From positions 2,446,001 through 2,510,000 of the forward strand of contig NZ_CP021645.1 of the NCBI RefSeq assembly GCF_006384975.1: DNA of 64,000 bases, in the 5' to 3' direction. Below, piece after piece: positions 50,612 through 58,811 of the stretch. Origin of the DNA: Pseudomonas oryzihabitans. Lineage in GTDB: Bacteria; Pseudomonadota; Gammaproteobacteria; Pseudomonadales; Pseudomonadaceae. A program made the translations under genes and the position numbers. The stretch's first letter is position 1. Each line of letters opens with the position of its first letter. Under the pieces are notes generated by a model. That model had not been told where the DNA came from and did not search any database. It saw only the letters and a list, made by a program, of their open reading frames with translations.

Positions 50612-51793
50612 TTAGCGGCCCAGCAGGCCACGGGCGGCGAGGTTGTGCATCAGGGCGCCGAGGCCGAAACGCCAGGGCGGCGCCTGGTCGCTGGTGGTGA
50701 CACGGTTGTGCAGGGTACCCAGCAGCGGGCTGGCGATGCTCACCACGTCACCCAGCTTGTGGGTGAAGCCACTGCCGGGGGCGTCGCGGTCCTGGGTCGG
50801 GGCGAACAGGGTGCCGAGGAACAGCAGGAAGCCGTCCGGGTACTGGTGGTTGGCATTGAGCGTCTGGGCCGCCAGGTCCGAGGGATCACGGCTGATCTGC
50901 GCCATGGAGCTGCTGCCGCTCAGTTGGAAGCCGTCTTCGCCCTGCACTTCCAGGGTCACCACGCACTGGCGGACCCGATCCAGATCGAAGGTTTCGTCGA
51001 ACAGGCGGATGAAGGGCCCGAGGGCGCAGGAGGCGTTGTTGTCCTTGGCCTTGCTCAGCAGCAGGGCGCTGCGGCCCTCTATGTCGCGCAGGTTGACGTC
51101 GTTGCCCAGGGTGGCGCCATGGATGCGACCGCGGCTGTCCACCACCAGCACCACCTCGGGCTCGGGATTGTTCCACTGGGAGACGGGATGGATGCCGATG
51201 GCGCTGCCACTGCCGACCGCAGCCAACACCGGCGCCTTGGTGAAGATCTCGGCGTCCGGGCCGATGCCCACCTCCAGGTACTGCGACCACAGACCCTGCT
51301 TGATCAGCAGCGCCTTGAGCGCCTGGGCACGCGGACTGCCCGGCTCCAGGCCCTGCAGGTCACTACCTAGCACCCCCTGCACCTGCTCGCGGATGGCCGC
51401 GGCGCGCCCGGCGTCGCCACCGGCCTGCTCCTCGATCACCCGTTCCAGCATGCTGGCGGCGAAGGTCACCCCGGCCGCCTTGATCACCTGCAGATCGGCG
51501 GGTGGCAACAGGTGCAGTCGCGCCGGATCGGCCCGCTCGCCGCTATTGGCCAGCAATTCGTCGAGACTGCCCAGGTAGCGCCCAGGCGTGTCGCGCAGGG
51601 CCTGCAGCGGCTCGGCTTCTTCGAACAGGGCACTCAGGGTGGCGAAGCGCTGGGAGACATCGAAGACACCATCTTCGCGCAGCACCACGGGCGAAGGACC
51701 AGCCAGAGGGCCCGGCACCCAGGCGCGCCCCACCAGGGTGCCGGCCAGGCCGTCGGTGGGAAGGGTGTTGGCGGGCGTGAGACGAAGGGACAT
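50612..51793 (-). CDS. FAH-family 2-keto-3-deoxy-pentonate dehydratase-like protein
   Basis: 393 residues, a fumarylacetoacetate-hydrolase fold with a long N-terminal part. Metal-site segments are visible: ASMLERVIEEQAG, WNNPEPEVVLVVDSRGRIHGATLGNDVNLRDIEGRSALLLSKAKDNNASCALGPFI and SSSMAQISRDP. Size and motifs resemble the 2-keto-3-deoxy-D-xylonate/L-arabonate dehydratases (XylX/KdxD type), which make alpha-ketoglutarate semialdehyde. It is the first gene of an operon with the IlvD/Edd dehydratase, the right order for successive dehydration of an aldonic acid. No ketoglutarate semialdehyde dehydrogenase gene is present in the window. Confidence 0.82.
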   Translation of the reverse strand: MSLRLTPANTLPTDGLAGTLVGRAWVPGPLAGPSPVVLREDGVFDVSQRFATLSALFEEAEPLQALRDTPGRYLGSLDELLANSGERADPARLHLLPPADLQVIKAAGVTFAASMLERVIEEQAGGDAGRAAAIREQVQGVLGSDLQGLEPGSPRAQALKALLIKQGLWSQYLEVGIGPDAEIFTKAPVLAAVGSGSAIGIHPVSQWNNPEPEVVLVVDSRGRIHGATLGNDVNLRDIEGRSALLLSKAKDNNASCALGPFIRLFDETFDLDRVRQCVVTLEVQGEDGFQLSGSSSMAQISRDPSDLAAQTLNANHQYPDGFLLFLGTLFAPTQDRDAPGSGFTHKLGDVVSIASPLLGTLHNRVTTSDQAPPWRFGLGALMHNLAARGLLGR

Positions 51794-51838
51794 GAGCAGG
51801 ACTCCGGAAGGGATGAGTCCACGCTAGGCAGCCGGACT

Positions 51839-51860
51839 GATAAACTCAAATGGGCTTATC
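51839..51860. promoter_or_regulatory. Inverted repeat upstream of the LysR regulator (distal site)
   Basis: GATAA and TTATC separated by 12 bases, in the 108-base gap between the divergent FAH-family and lysR genes. It may be the weaker activation site that goes with the stronger palindrome at 51869-51887. Confidence 0.5.
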
Positions 51861-51868
51861 TCATCATT

Positions 51869-51887
51869 CGATAACCACTGCTTATCG
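51869..51887. promoter_or_regulatory. LysR operator: CGATAA-N7-TTATCG
   Basis: CGATAACCACTGCTTATCG is an inverted repeat with 6-base arms in the divergent promoter of lysR and the FAH/dehydratase operon. The same arms recur at 52856-52874 in front of the MFS operon, which argues that it is a specific regulator site. Confidence 0.72.
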
Positions 51888-51901
51888 CGCAGGAGGCATC
51901 C

Positions 51902-52849
51902 ATGTCCGAGCCATCGTTCAGCCAGATCTGCCACTGGCTCAAGTTCCGCCACCTGCTGCTGATCGATACCCTGGGGCGCACCCGCAACATGCACCTGGCC
52001 GCCCAGCAGATGAATCTCAGCCAGCCGGCCATCAGCAAGATGCTCAAGGAGATCGAGCACCTGCTGGGCTTCGCGCTGTTCGAGCGCCAGCCACGCGCCA
52101 TGCCGCCCACCGCCCTGGGCGAGCACGTGCTGCGCTACGCCCGGGTGGCGCTCAACGATGCCCGCGACTTCGCCGAACAGATCGACAGCCTGAGACGCGG
52201 CGGCCATGGCCAGCTCAAGGTCGGTGGCATCTTCGCCGCCACGGCGGTGGCCCTGCCGGAGGCCATCGTCGAGATCAAGCAGCGCTGGCCGCTGCTAGCC
52301 ATCGAGGTGGTGGAGCACACCAGCGACCACCTGATGGAAATGCTCGACGACAGGCTGCTGCACCTGGCGGTCGCGCGCTTCACCGACGAGGCCCAGGCCC
52401 AGCGCTTCGACTTCCAACCGCTGGCGCCCGAGCCCTTCCATTTCGTGGTCAACCGGCACCATCCGCTGGTGGGAGCGGGTTCCGTGGCCCTCGACCAGGT
52501 GCTGAACTGGCCATGGATCCTCTATCCCCGGGGCACGCCCATTCGCGGACGCATGGAGCGCGCCTTCGCCGCCGCCGGACTACCGGTGCCGAGCAACACC
52601 ATCGACACCATCTCCATGCAGACCTTTCTGCGGGTGCTGCACGCCGGCCCCATGATCGGCATGCTGCCCGAGGCCATGGTGGGGCCCTATCTCGCCAGCG
52701 GCGCCCTGAGCATCCTGGAACTGCCGCTGCACCTGCCGGCCCAGGACTACGGCATCCTCACCCGCAAAGGCGAATCCCTCGGCGAGGCCGCGCGAGAATT
52801 CGCCGCCATTCTGTTGGCCCATGCCGGCCGGGATGAATCGGCGACCTAA
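51902..52849 (+). CDS. LysR-family regulator of the sugar-acid island
   Basis: A 315-residue LTTR with N-terminal helix-turn-helix (LLLIDTLGRTRNMHLAAQQMNLSQPAISKMLKEIEHLLGFALFERQPRAMPPTALG) and a periplasmic-binding-like inducer domain. It resembles the GbpR/GalR-type LysR regulators of sugar genes. Its gene lies between two catabolic operons, with a near-identical palindrome on each side, so it probably controls both arms and itself. RBS AGGAGG is 8 bases before ATG 51902. The inducer, likely the aldonic acid or its 2-keto-3-deoxy product, is unknown. Confidence 0.93.
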   Translation: MSEPSFSQICHWLKFRHLLLIDTLGRTRNMHLAAQQMNLSQPAISKMLKEIEHLLGFALFERQPRAMPPTALGEHVLRYARVALNDARDFAEQIDSLRRGGHGQLKVGGIFAATAVALPEAIVEIKQRWPLLAIEVVEHTSDHLMEMLDDRLLHLAVARFTDEAQAQRFDFQPLAPEPFHFVVNRHHPLVGAGSVALDQVLNWPWILYPRGTPIRGRMERAFAAAGLPVPSNTIDTISMQTFLRVLHAGPMIGMLPEAMVGPYLASGALSILELPLHLPAQDYGILTRKGESLGEAAREFAAILLAHAGRDESAT

Positions 52850-52855
52850 AGAGCT

Positions 52856-52874
52856 CGATAACGTTCTGTTATCG
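52856..52874. promoter_or_regulatory. Second LysR operator in front of the MFS operon
   Basis: CGATAACGTTCTGTTATCG: arms CGATAAC and GTTATCG of 7 bases, total 19 bases, just 7 bases after the lysR stop and 143 bases before the MFS start. It shares the CGATAA-N7-TTATCG pattern of the site at 51869-51887. Confidence 0.72.
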
Positions 52875-53017
52875 AATGATCCGCAAATGCCATTGGGAAA
52901 GAATCGCTCGTCCTCCTAGAGTGGCCTGGCGTTTCAGACGGCCGGCTCCCGTTCTCGCAGGCCGCCTTCGACCTCTTCAATAACAACAATGGGCTCCAAG
53001 CCCCGAAGGTCATTCCC

Positions 53018-54388
53018 ATGTTCGAGACCACCGCTCCCCAGGGCGCCGCTGGCGACGCCTTCGAAGAACGCACCTACCGCAAGGTGGTGCTGCGCATCCT
53101 GCCGATCCTGTTGCTGTGCTATATCGCCGCCTACCTGGATCGCGTCAACGTCGGCTTTGCCAAGCTGGACATGCTGGGCGACCTCGGCTTCAGCAATACC
53201 GTCTACGCCCTTGGCGCCAGCATGTTCTTCTGGGGCTACTTCCTCTTCGAGGTGCCCAGCAATCTGTTGCTGCACCGCTATGGCGCGCGCTTCTGGATCG
53301 CCCGCATCATGCTCAGCTGGGCGATCATCTCCATGGCGGTGGCCTTCACCCAGCCACTGGCGCAGTTCTTCGGCATGCAATCGAGCACCCTGTTCTATGT
53401 GCTGCGCTTCCTGCTGGGCGTCTGCGAGGCGGGCTTCTTTCCCGGCGTGATCCTCTATCTCAACTACTGGTTCCCGACCAGCCGCCAGAGCCGGGTGATG
53501 TCGGGCTTCCTGATCGCCCTACCCTTTAGCCTGAGCTTCGGCAGCCTGCTCTCCGGCTGGCTGATGAGCGCCCTGCACGACTGGCACGGCCTGGCCGGCT
53601 GGCAGTGGATGTTGCTGGTGGAAGGCGTGCCCTCGATCATCATGGCCGTGGTGGTGTTCTGCTGCCTGAGCGACAACATCGACAAGGCGCCCTGGCTGGA
53701 TGCCCGGGAAAAGGCCCTGCTCAAGCGCAACCTGGACCAGCACAACGCTGGCAAGGCTTCGCGCCTCGGCGAGGTGTTCCTCAATCCGCGGGTCTGGCTG
53801 CTGGTGTTCATCCTGCTGACCTTCAACACCGGCTTCTACGGCCTGGCCTTCTGGATGCCCTCGATCATCAAGCACGCCGGCGTCAGCGGTAGTCTGCAGA
53901 TCGGCCTGCTCACCGCCATCCCCTACAGCGTCGCCCTGGTAGTCATGCTGCTCAACGCCCGCCATTCGGCGCGCACCGGCGAGCAGCGGCTGCATGCGGC
54001 GGTGCCGGCCTTCGTCGGCGCCCTGGGCCTGGTGCTGAGCGCCTGGTTCATCCACCACATCGCGCTGTCGATCTTCTTCCTCACCGTGGCCGCCTCCGGG
54101 CTGCTGGCGCTGATGCCGATCTTCTGGTCGCTGCCCGGCACCCTGCTCTCCGGCGTCGCCGCGGCGGCCGGCATCGGCATGATCAACGCCATCGGCAACC
54201 TCTCCGGCTTCACCGGTTCCATGATCACCGCAACCATGGAAACCCTCACCGGCGACATCAATAACGGCACCTATGTACTCGGTGCCTGCCTGTTCGTCAG
54301 CGGCCTGCTGATCCTGGTGATCCCGCGCTCGATGCTGCAGGGACACCGGCAGCAGGCCACCTTGCCCCTGACCCCGGAGGCCGCATGA
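53018..54388 (+). CDS. MFS transporter of the anion:cation symporter (ACS) family
   Basis: A 456-residue inner-membrane transporter with about 12 helices. The ACS signature begins RKVVLRILPILLLCYIAAYLDRVNVGFAKLDMLGDLGFSNTVYALGASMFFWGYFLFEVPSNLLLHRYGARFWIARIML, as in permeases for glucarate, galactarate, galactonate and related organic acids. The gene is the first of an operon with an SDR (4-base overlap ATGA) and an FAH-family hydrolase. Import of the acid used by this pathway is the likely function. Confidence 0.9.
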   Translation: MFETTAPQGAAGDAFEERTYRKVVLRILPILLLCYIAAYLDRVNVGFAKLDMLGDLGFSNTVYALGASMFFWGYFLFEVPSNLLLHRYGARFWIARIMLSWAIISMAVAFTQPLAQFFGMQSSTLFYVLRFLLGVCEAGFFPGVILYLNYWFPTSRQSRVMSGFLIALPFSLSFGSLLSGWLMSALHDWHGLAGWQWMLLVEGVPSIIMAVVVFCCLSDNIDKAPWLDAREKALLKRNLDQHNAGKASRLGEVFLNPRVWLLVFILLTFNTGFYGLAFWMPSIIKHAGVSGSLQIGLLTAIPYSVALVVMLLNARHSARTGEQRLHAAVPAFVGALGLVLSAWFIHHIALSIFFLTVAASGLLALMPIFWSLPGTLLSGVAAAAGIGMINAIGNLSGFTGSMITATMETLTGDINNGTYVLGACLFVSGLLILVIPRSMLQGHRQQATLPLTPEAA

Positions 54389-55125
54389 GACTCGACGGCA
54401 AACGCGCCCTGATCACCGCTGCCGGCCAAGGCATAGGCTTGGCCAGCGCCCGGCTGTTCGCCGAGGCGGGGGCCGAGGTCATCGCCACGGATATCCGCCT
54501 GGATGCCCTGCACGACCTTCCCGGCGTCGAGCCCCGAGCGCTGGACGTCACCTCGGCCGCGGCCATCGCCGAGTTGTCGGCCTCCCTGGGCGGCATCGAC
54601 GTCCTCTTCAACTGCGCCGGCTACGTCCATAGCGGCACCATCCTCGACTGCGATGAGAGCGCCTGGCAGCGTTCGTTCGATATCAACGTCACCGCCATGT
54701 ACCGCCTCATCCGGGCCTTCCTGCCGGCGATGATCGAACGCGGCGGTGGCTCCATCATCAACATGGCATCCGTGGCCTCCAGCGTGAAAGCCGTCCCGGA
54801 TCGCCTGGCCTATACGGCCAGCAAAGCCGCGGTGATCGGCCTGACCAAGGCCATCGCGATCGATCACGTCCGCCAGGGCATCCGCTGCAACGCCATCTGC
54901 CCCGGCACGGTCGACTCACCGTCGCTGCAGCAGCGTATCGCCGCGGCTGCCCAGGCGGAAAAGCTGCCGCCGGAAGCCGTCCGGGAACGCTTTATCGCCC
55001 GGCAACCCATGGGGCGCTTTGGCCAAGCCGAGGAAATCGCCCGGCTCGCACTCTATCTGGCCAGCGATGCGTCCCTCTATACGACGGGGGCCGTCCAGGT
55101 TATCGATGGCGGCATGAGCCTCTAG
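54385..55125 (+). CDS. SDR oxidoreductase (2-keto-3-deoxy-L-fuconate dehydrogenase-like)
   Basis: A 246-residue classical short-chain dehydrogenase. The NAD-binding motif is ALITAAGQGIGLASARLF (variant TAAGQGIG), with DIRLDALHDLPGVEPRALDVT, NCAGYVHSG, and the catalytic YTASKAAVIGLTKAIA (Tyr-x3-Lys) preceded by a Ser in MASVASSVKAV. The motif NAICPGTVDSPSLQQRI matches 2-keto-3-deoxy-L-fuconate/rhamnonate 4-dehydrogenases and 4-oxoproline reductase BDH2. With the following FAH-family gene it forms the last two steps of a non-phosphorylative hexose pathway: oxidation at C4, then cleavage. Confidence 0.85.
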   Translation: MRLDGKRALITAAGQGIGLASARLFAEAGAEVIATDIRLDALHDLPGVEPRALDVTSAAAIAELSASLGGIDVLFNCAGYVHSGTILDCDESAWQRSFDINVTAMYRLIRAFLPAMIERGGGSIINMASVASSVKAVPDRLAYTASKAAVIGLTKAIAIDHVRQGIRCNAICPGTVDSPSLQQRIAAAAQAEKLPPEAVRERFIARQPMGRFGQAEEIARLALYLASDASLYTTGAVQVIDGGMSL

Positions 55126-55151
55126 CTTTTCTATCCCGACAGGAGAACCCC

Positions 55152-56000
55152 ATGAAACTGTTGCGCTATGGCGAAAAGGGCCAGGAAAAACCCGGCCTGC
55201 TGGATGAGCAGGGCATCCTGCGCGATCTGTCCGCTCACATCCCCGACATCACCGGCGCCACCTTGGGCGCCGAAACCCTGGCCAGCCTCGCCCGCCTCGA
55301 TCCGGCCAGCCTGCCGCGCGTCGAGGGCCAGCCGCGTATCGGCCCCTGTGTCGGTAACGTCGGCAAATTCATCTGCATCGGCCTCAACTACGCCGACCAC
55401 GCCGCCGAAGCCGGCATGGCGATCCCCGCAGAGCCGATCATCTTCAACAAGTGGACTAGCGCCATCTGCGGACCCAACGATGCGGTGGAGATCCCCCGTG
55501 GCTCGCTGAAGACCGACTGGGAGGTCGAGCTGGGCGTCGTCATCGGCAAGGGCGGCCGCTACATCGACGAGGCGAACGCCCTGGACCATGTGGCGGGCTA
55601 TTGCGTGGTCAACGACGTATCCGAGCGCGAGTGGCAACTCGAACGCGGCGGCACCTGGGACAAGGGCAAGGGCTTCGACACCTTCGGCCCCCTCGGCCCC
55701 TGGCTGGTGACCCGCGACGAGGTGGCCGACCCGCACGCCCTGGACCTCTGGCTGGAGGTCGATGGCCAACGCTATCAGGACGGCAATACGCGCACTCTGA
55801 TCTTCAAGATCCCGCACCTGATCGCTTACCTGAGCCGCTGCATGAGCCTGCAACCAGGCGACGTCATCTCCACCGGCACGCCGCCCGGCGTCGGCATGGG
55901 GATCAAGCCGCAACCGGTCTTCCTCAAGCCCGGCCAGACCATGCGCCTGGGCATTACCGGGCTGGGCGAGCAGAGCCAGATCACCGTTCAGGCCGACTGA
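55152..56000 (+). CDS. FAH-family hydrolase (2,4-diketo-3-deoxy-acid hydrolase-like)
   Basis: A 282-residue fumarylacetoacetate-hydrolase fold enzyme. The lead MKLLRYGEKGQEKPGLLDEQG, the loop KFICIGLNYADHAAEAGMAIPAEPIIFNKWTSAICGPNDAVEIPRGS, the metal ligands in KTDWEVELGVVIGKGG and the VVNDVSEREWQLERGGTWDKGKGFDTFGPLGPWL segment are those of the L-2,4-diketo-3-deoxyrhamnonate hydrolase group (also called ureidoglycolate-lyase-like). It would give pyruvate plus a 2-hydroxy acid. RBS AGGAG is 8 bases before the ATG. The end overlaps the convergent MFS gene by 13 bases. Confidence 0.86.
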   Translation: MKLLRYGEKGQEKPGLLDEQGILRDLSAHIPDITGATLGAETLASLARLDPASLPRVEGQPRIGPCVGNVGKFICIGLNYADHAAEAGMAIPAEPIIFNKWTSAICGPNDAVEIPRGSLKTDWEVELGVVIGKGGRYIDEANALDHVAGYCVVNDVSEREWQLERGGTWDKGKGFDTFGPLGPWLVTRDEVADPHALDLWLEVDGQRYQDGNTRTLIFKIPHLIAYLSRCMSLQPGDVISTGTPPGVGMGIKPQPVFLKPGQTMRLGITGLGEQSQITVQAD

Positions 56001-57265
56001 GCGACGCCTACCCCTTGAGCCGACCGGCGTCCTATCCCCAAGGCCATCAGCGCCGCCAGGATGCCGGTCAGCCCGGCCAGTACCAGGGCTTCCTGGTAGG
56101 AACCGAAATGCTCGCGCAGGGCGCCAGCGAGGAAGGCGGCGCAGGCGGCACCTAGCATATGGCCGCAGAATACCCAGCCGAACACCACCGGCGCGGTCTT
56201 CTCGCCGAAGCTCTGGTTGGTCAGCTTGACCGTGGGCGGCACGGTGGCGATCCAGTCCAGGCCGTAGAAGATGCCGAACAGCAGCAACTGCTCGGGCGCG
56301 AAGCCGGAGAACGGCAGGTAGATCAGCGAGAGTCCGCGCAGGCTGTAGTAGACGAACAGCAGGCGGCGCGGATCGTATCTGTCGGTCAGCCAGCCGGAAG
56401 CGGTGGTGCCCACCAAGTCGAAGAGGCCCATCAGCGCGAGGATGCTGGCGGCCTGGACCTGGGACAGCCCGTGGTCGTGGCCCATGGCGATGAAGTGGGT
56501 GCCGATCAGGCCGTTGGTGGTGAAGCCGCAGACGAAGAAAGTCAGGAACAGCAACCAGAAATCCCGCCGGCGACTGGCCATGGCCAGGGTACCGAGGGTG
56601 ATGCGCAGCAGGTTGCCCGGTGCGGTGGCGGCCGGTGCCTGGAAGTCCGCCGGGGCGCCATGTGGCCGCAGGCCGACGTCCGCCGGCCGCTCCGGCAGCA
56701 GCCAAGCCACTAGCGGGATCAGGGCAGCGCTGGCCACGGCCACGGTCAACACCACGGTCTGCCAGCCTTCGTGGCTGGCGAGATGGGCCAGCAGCGGCAG
56801 GAACACCAGGTTGCCAGTGGCGGTACTGGCTGCCAGCAGGCCCATCATCAACCCACGCCGGGCGACGAACCAGCGATTGACGATGGCGGCGCCCAGCACC
56901 ATCGCCACGCAACCGGTGCCCAGGCCGCTGAGCACGCCCCAGGTGGCTACCAGATGCCAGGGCTCGCGCATCAGGGTGCTCAGGGCGGTGGCCAGGCTGA
57001 TTAGGGTCAGGCCACCGAGCAGGGTGCGGCGAATGCCCAGGGTCTGCATCAGGGCGGCGGCGAAGGGCCCCACCAGGCCATAGAGGAAGATACCCACGGC
57101 GGCGGCGAAGGAGACCGTCTCGCGACTCCAGCCAAAGGTGTCCTGCAAGGGCAGCAACAGCACGCCGGGGGTGGATCTCACACCGGCTGAAACCAGCAGG
57201 GCGAGAAAGATCAGCGCCAGGACGACGAAGACGTAGCGCTGGCCGAGGGCGGGAGGTGTGGTCAT
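55988..57265 (-). CDS. MFS transporter
   Basis: A 425-residue major-facilitator transporter with about 12 helices. It opens with MTTPPALGQRYVFVVLALIFLALLVSAG, then LLPLQDTFGWSRETVSFAAAVGIFLYGLVGPFAAALMQTLGIRR and a second-half motif DLVGTTASGWLTDRYDPRRLLFVYYSLRG. The pattern resembles the oxalate/formate antiporter-like and monocarboxylate-type MFS families. Substrate unknown. It faces the FAH-hydrolase gene and may belong to the same island or not. Two possible starts exist (ATG at 57265 and 57274); the first is chosen because a GGGA stretch lies about 8 bases before it. Confidence 0.85.
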   Translation of the reverse strand: MTTPPALGQRYVFVVLALIFLALLVSAGVRSTPGVLLLPLQDTFGWSRETVSFAAAVGIFLYGLVGPFAAALMQTLGIRRTLLGGLTLISLATALSTLMREPWHLVATWGVLSGLGTGCVAMVLGAAIVNRWFVARRGLMMGLLAASTATGNLVFLPLLAHLASHEGWQTVVLTVAVASAALIPLVAWLLPERPADVGLRPHGAPADFQAPAATAPGNLLRITLGTLAMASRRRDFWLLFLTFFVCGFTTNGLIGTHFIAMGHDHGLSQVQAASILALMGLFDLVGTTASGWLTDRYDPRRLLFVYYSLRGLSLIYLPFSGFAPEQLLLFGIFYGLDWIATVPPTVKLTNQSFGEKTAPVVFGWVFCGHMLGAACAAFLAGALREHFGSYQEALVLAGLTGILAALMALGIGRRSAQGVGVAQSA

Positions 57266-57413
57266 GGTGATCATCCCAGATCAGGAAGGAATGCCCCGAG
57301 TATCGCAGCGCGCGCGGCCTGGCGCTGGTCAAGCTGCCCCACGGATCTGGCCAGAATGGGCATTCACAGGAATGGGCGATGGGTGAGTGCTGAAGGTTTG
57401 TCTTGTTGGGCTT

Positions 57414-57479
57414 CGCGGCGCTCAACCCAACCTACGCAGGGCACCCGTAGGTTGGCGCTGAGCGCCGCGAAGCCCAACA
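57414..57479. repeat. REPIN-like palindrome upstream of the second LysR gene
   Basis: The unit TGTTGGGCTTCGC...AACCTACG is followed after 11 bases by its inverted copy CGTAGGTTGG...GCGAAGCCCAACA, for 66 bases in all. It belongs to the same family as the copies at 42126, 43462 and 43581. It lies in the gap between two convergent or tail-to-head genes, 8 bases from the LysR stop. Confidence 0.88.
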
Positions 57480-57487
57480 CGTCCAGC

Positions 57488-58372
57488 TCAACCGATCGCC
57501 CGCAATTCCTCCGCCAATCGCTGCGCCAGCCAGCGCGCCGCCGGACCGGGCGCGGCGTTGCGGCGCCAGGCTAGTTCCACCACCAGGGCGGGCGGTACCC
57601 AGTCGCAGTCCAGTTCGGCCAGCAGTCCCTGGTAGGAGGGATAGCGCGCCACGTGGCGAGGCAGCCAGCCCCAGCCCAGACCACGCATCAGCAATTCGGC
57701 GAGCAGATAGAAGCTATCGGCGCGCCAGACCTGGGGGGCGATCTGTTCGCCACCGGGATAGGCATTCTCCAGCGGCGCGATGAGCAACTGCCGATGCCGG
57801 GCCAATTCGCGGCGCCCTACCCAGCGCTGTCCGGCCAGGGGATGGCTAGCGCTGCAGGCGGTGACCTGGGCGATGTCGCCCAGGGCCTGGCGCTCCAGCG
57901 CCTGGGGCATGCGCTCGTGGCGAAACAGCAGGCCCAGGTCGGCCTGATCGGTCAGCAGCTTGCGCGCCACATCGCCCTGGGCACCGCTGGTGAGCTGGAC
58001 TTCCAGATGGGGAAAGGCCGTGGCCAGGGCATCCAGGGCATCGAGCACCGGTTGATAGGGCATGGCCTCGTCCAGCGCCAGGCGCAGCAGGGGCTCCTGT
58101 CCGGCGCACAGGGCCTGGGCCCGACTATCCAGCCGCTGGCACTGGCGCAAGACCTCGCGGGCCTCCTCCAGCAGGGCGAGTCCGGCCGCGGTGATGACCG
58201 GCGTGCGGCCATTGCTGCGCTCGAACAACGCGACACCGAGATCGGTCTCCAGCAGGGCGATGGCCGAGCTGACCGCCGACTGGGCCCGTCCCAGGCGGCG
58301 GCCCATGGCGGAAAAACTCGCGCCCTCGGCGATCCCGACAAAGATTTCCAACTGCTCCAGATTCCACTGCAC
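57488..58372 (-). CDS. LysR-family regulator divergent from an SMR gene
   Basis: A 294-residue LTTR. The HTH region is LEIFVGIAEGASFSAMGRRLGRAQSAVSSAIALLETDLGVALFERSNGRTPVITAAGLALLEEA, and the remaining part is a standard inducer domain. The start ATG at 58370-58372 (MQWNLEQLEIF) faces an smr gene 84 bases away, with a double palindrome in between. The arrangement is that of a regulator and the gene it controls. The inducer is not known. Confidence 0.92.
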   Translation of the reverse strand: MQWNLEQLEIFVGIAEGASFSAMGRRLGRAQSAVSSAIALLETDLGVALFERSNGRTPVITAAGLALLEEAREVLRQCQRLDSRAQALCAGQEPLLRLALDEAMPYQPVLDALDALATAFPHLEVQLTSGAQGDVARKLLTDQADLGLLFRHERMPQALERQALGDIAQVTACSASHPLAGQRWVGRRELARHRQLLIAPLENAYPGGEQIAPQVWRADSFYLLAELLMRGLGWGWLPRHVARYPSYQGLLAELDCDWVPPALVVELAWRRNAAPGPAARWLAQRLAEELRAIG

Positions 58373-58382
58373 AACCCATCTC

Positions 58383-58413
58383 CCTATCAGATAGGTATTA
58401 ACTTTTACCTATC
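58383..58413. promoter_or_regulatory. Overlapping LysR-type operators
   Basis: CCTATC-A-GATAGG (58383-58395) overlaps GATAGGTA-N8-TACCTATC (58390-58413). Three CCTATC half-sites with alternating orientation thus lie in the 84-base divergent promoter, a layout typical of LTTR recognition plus activation sites. Confidence 0.72.
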
Positions 58414-58456
58414 ACAACCTCAGGCACAATGGGGGCATTCGAAAGGAGGACTCACC

Positions 58457-58789
58457 ATGAGCGGATACGTCTACCTGGCCATCGCCATCGCAGCTGAAGT
58501 CGTCGCCACCACCTCCATGAAGGCCGTGAGCGGCTTCAGCAAGCCGCTGCCACTGATCCTGGTCATCGGTGGCTATGCCCTGGCCTTCTCGATGCTGACC
58601 CTGGTGGTGCGCAGCATCCCCGTCGGCATCGCCTATGCCATCTGGGCCGGGCTGGGCATCGTGCTGGTCAGCATCGCCGCGGCCTTCCTCTACAACCAGA
58701 AGCTGGACCTGCCCGCCATGCTGGGCATGGGCCTGATCGTCGCCGGAGTGGTGGTTATCCAGCTGTTTTCGGGTAGCACGGGGCATTGA
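58457..58789 (+). CDS. Small multidrug resistance (SMR) transporter
   Basis: A 110-residue four-helix antiporter of the EmrE type. Conserved functional residues are intact: Glu14 in IAAEVVATTSMKA (the essential membrane carboxylate), Tyr40, Tyr60 and Trp63 in AYAIWAGLGIV, plus the GMGLIVAGVVVIQLFS C-terminal helix used for dimer packing. These match quaternary-ammonium exporters rather than the guanidinium Gdx group, but the substrate cannot be fixed. RBS AAGGAGGA is well placed. It is controlled, most likely, by the divergent LysR regulator. Confidence 0.93.
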   Translation: MSGYVYLAIAIAAEVVATTSMKAVSGFSKPLPLILVIGGYALAFSMLTLVVRSIPVGIAYAIWAGLGIVLVSIAAAFLYNQKLDLPAMLGMGLIVAGVVVIQLFSGSTGH

Positions 58790-58811
58790 GGTCCGGCGCT
58801 GGCGTCGTCTA

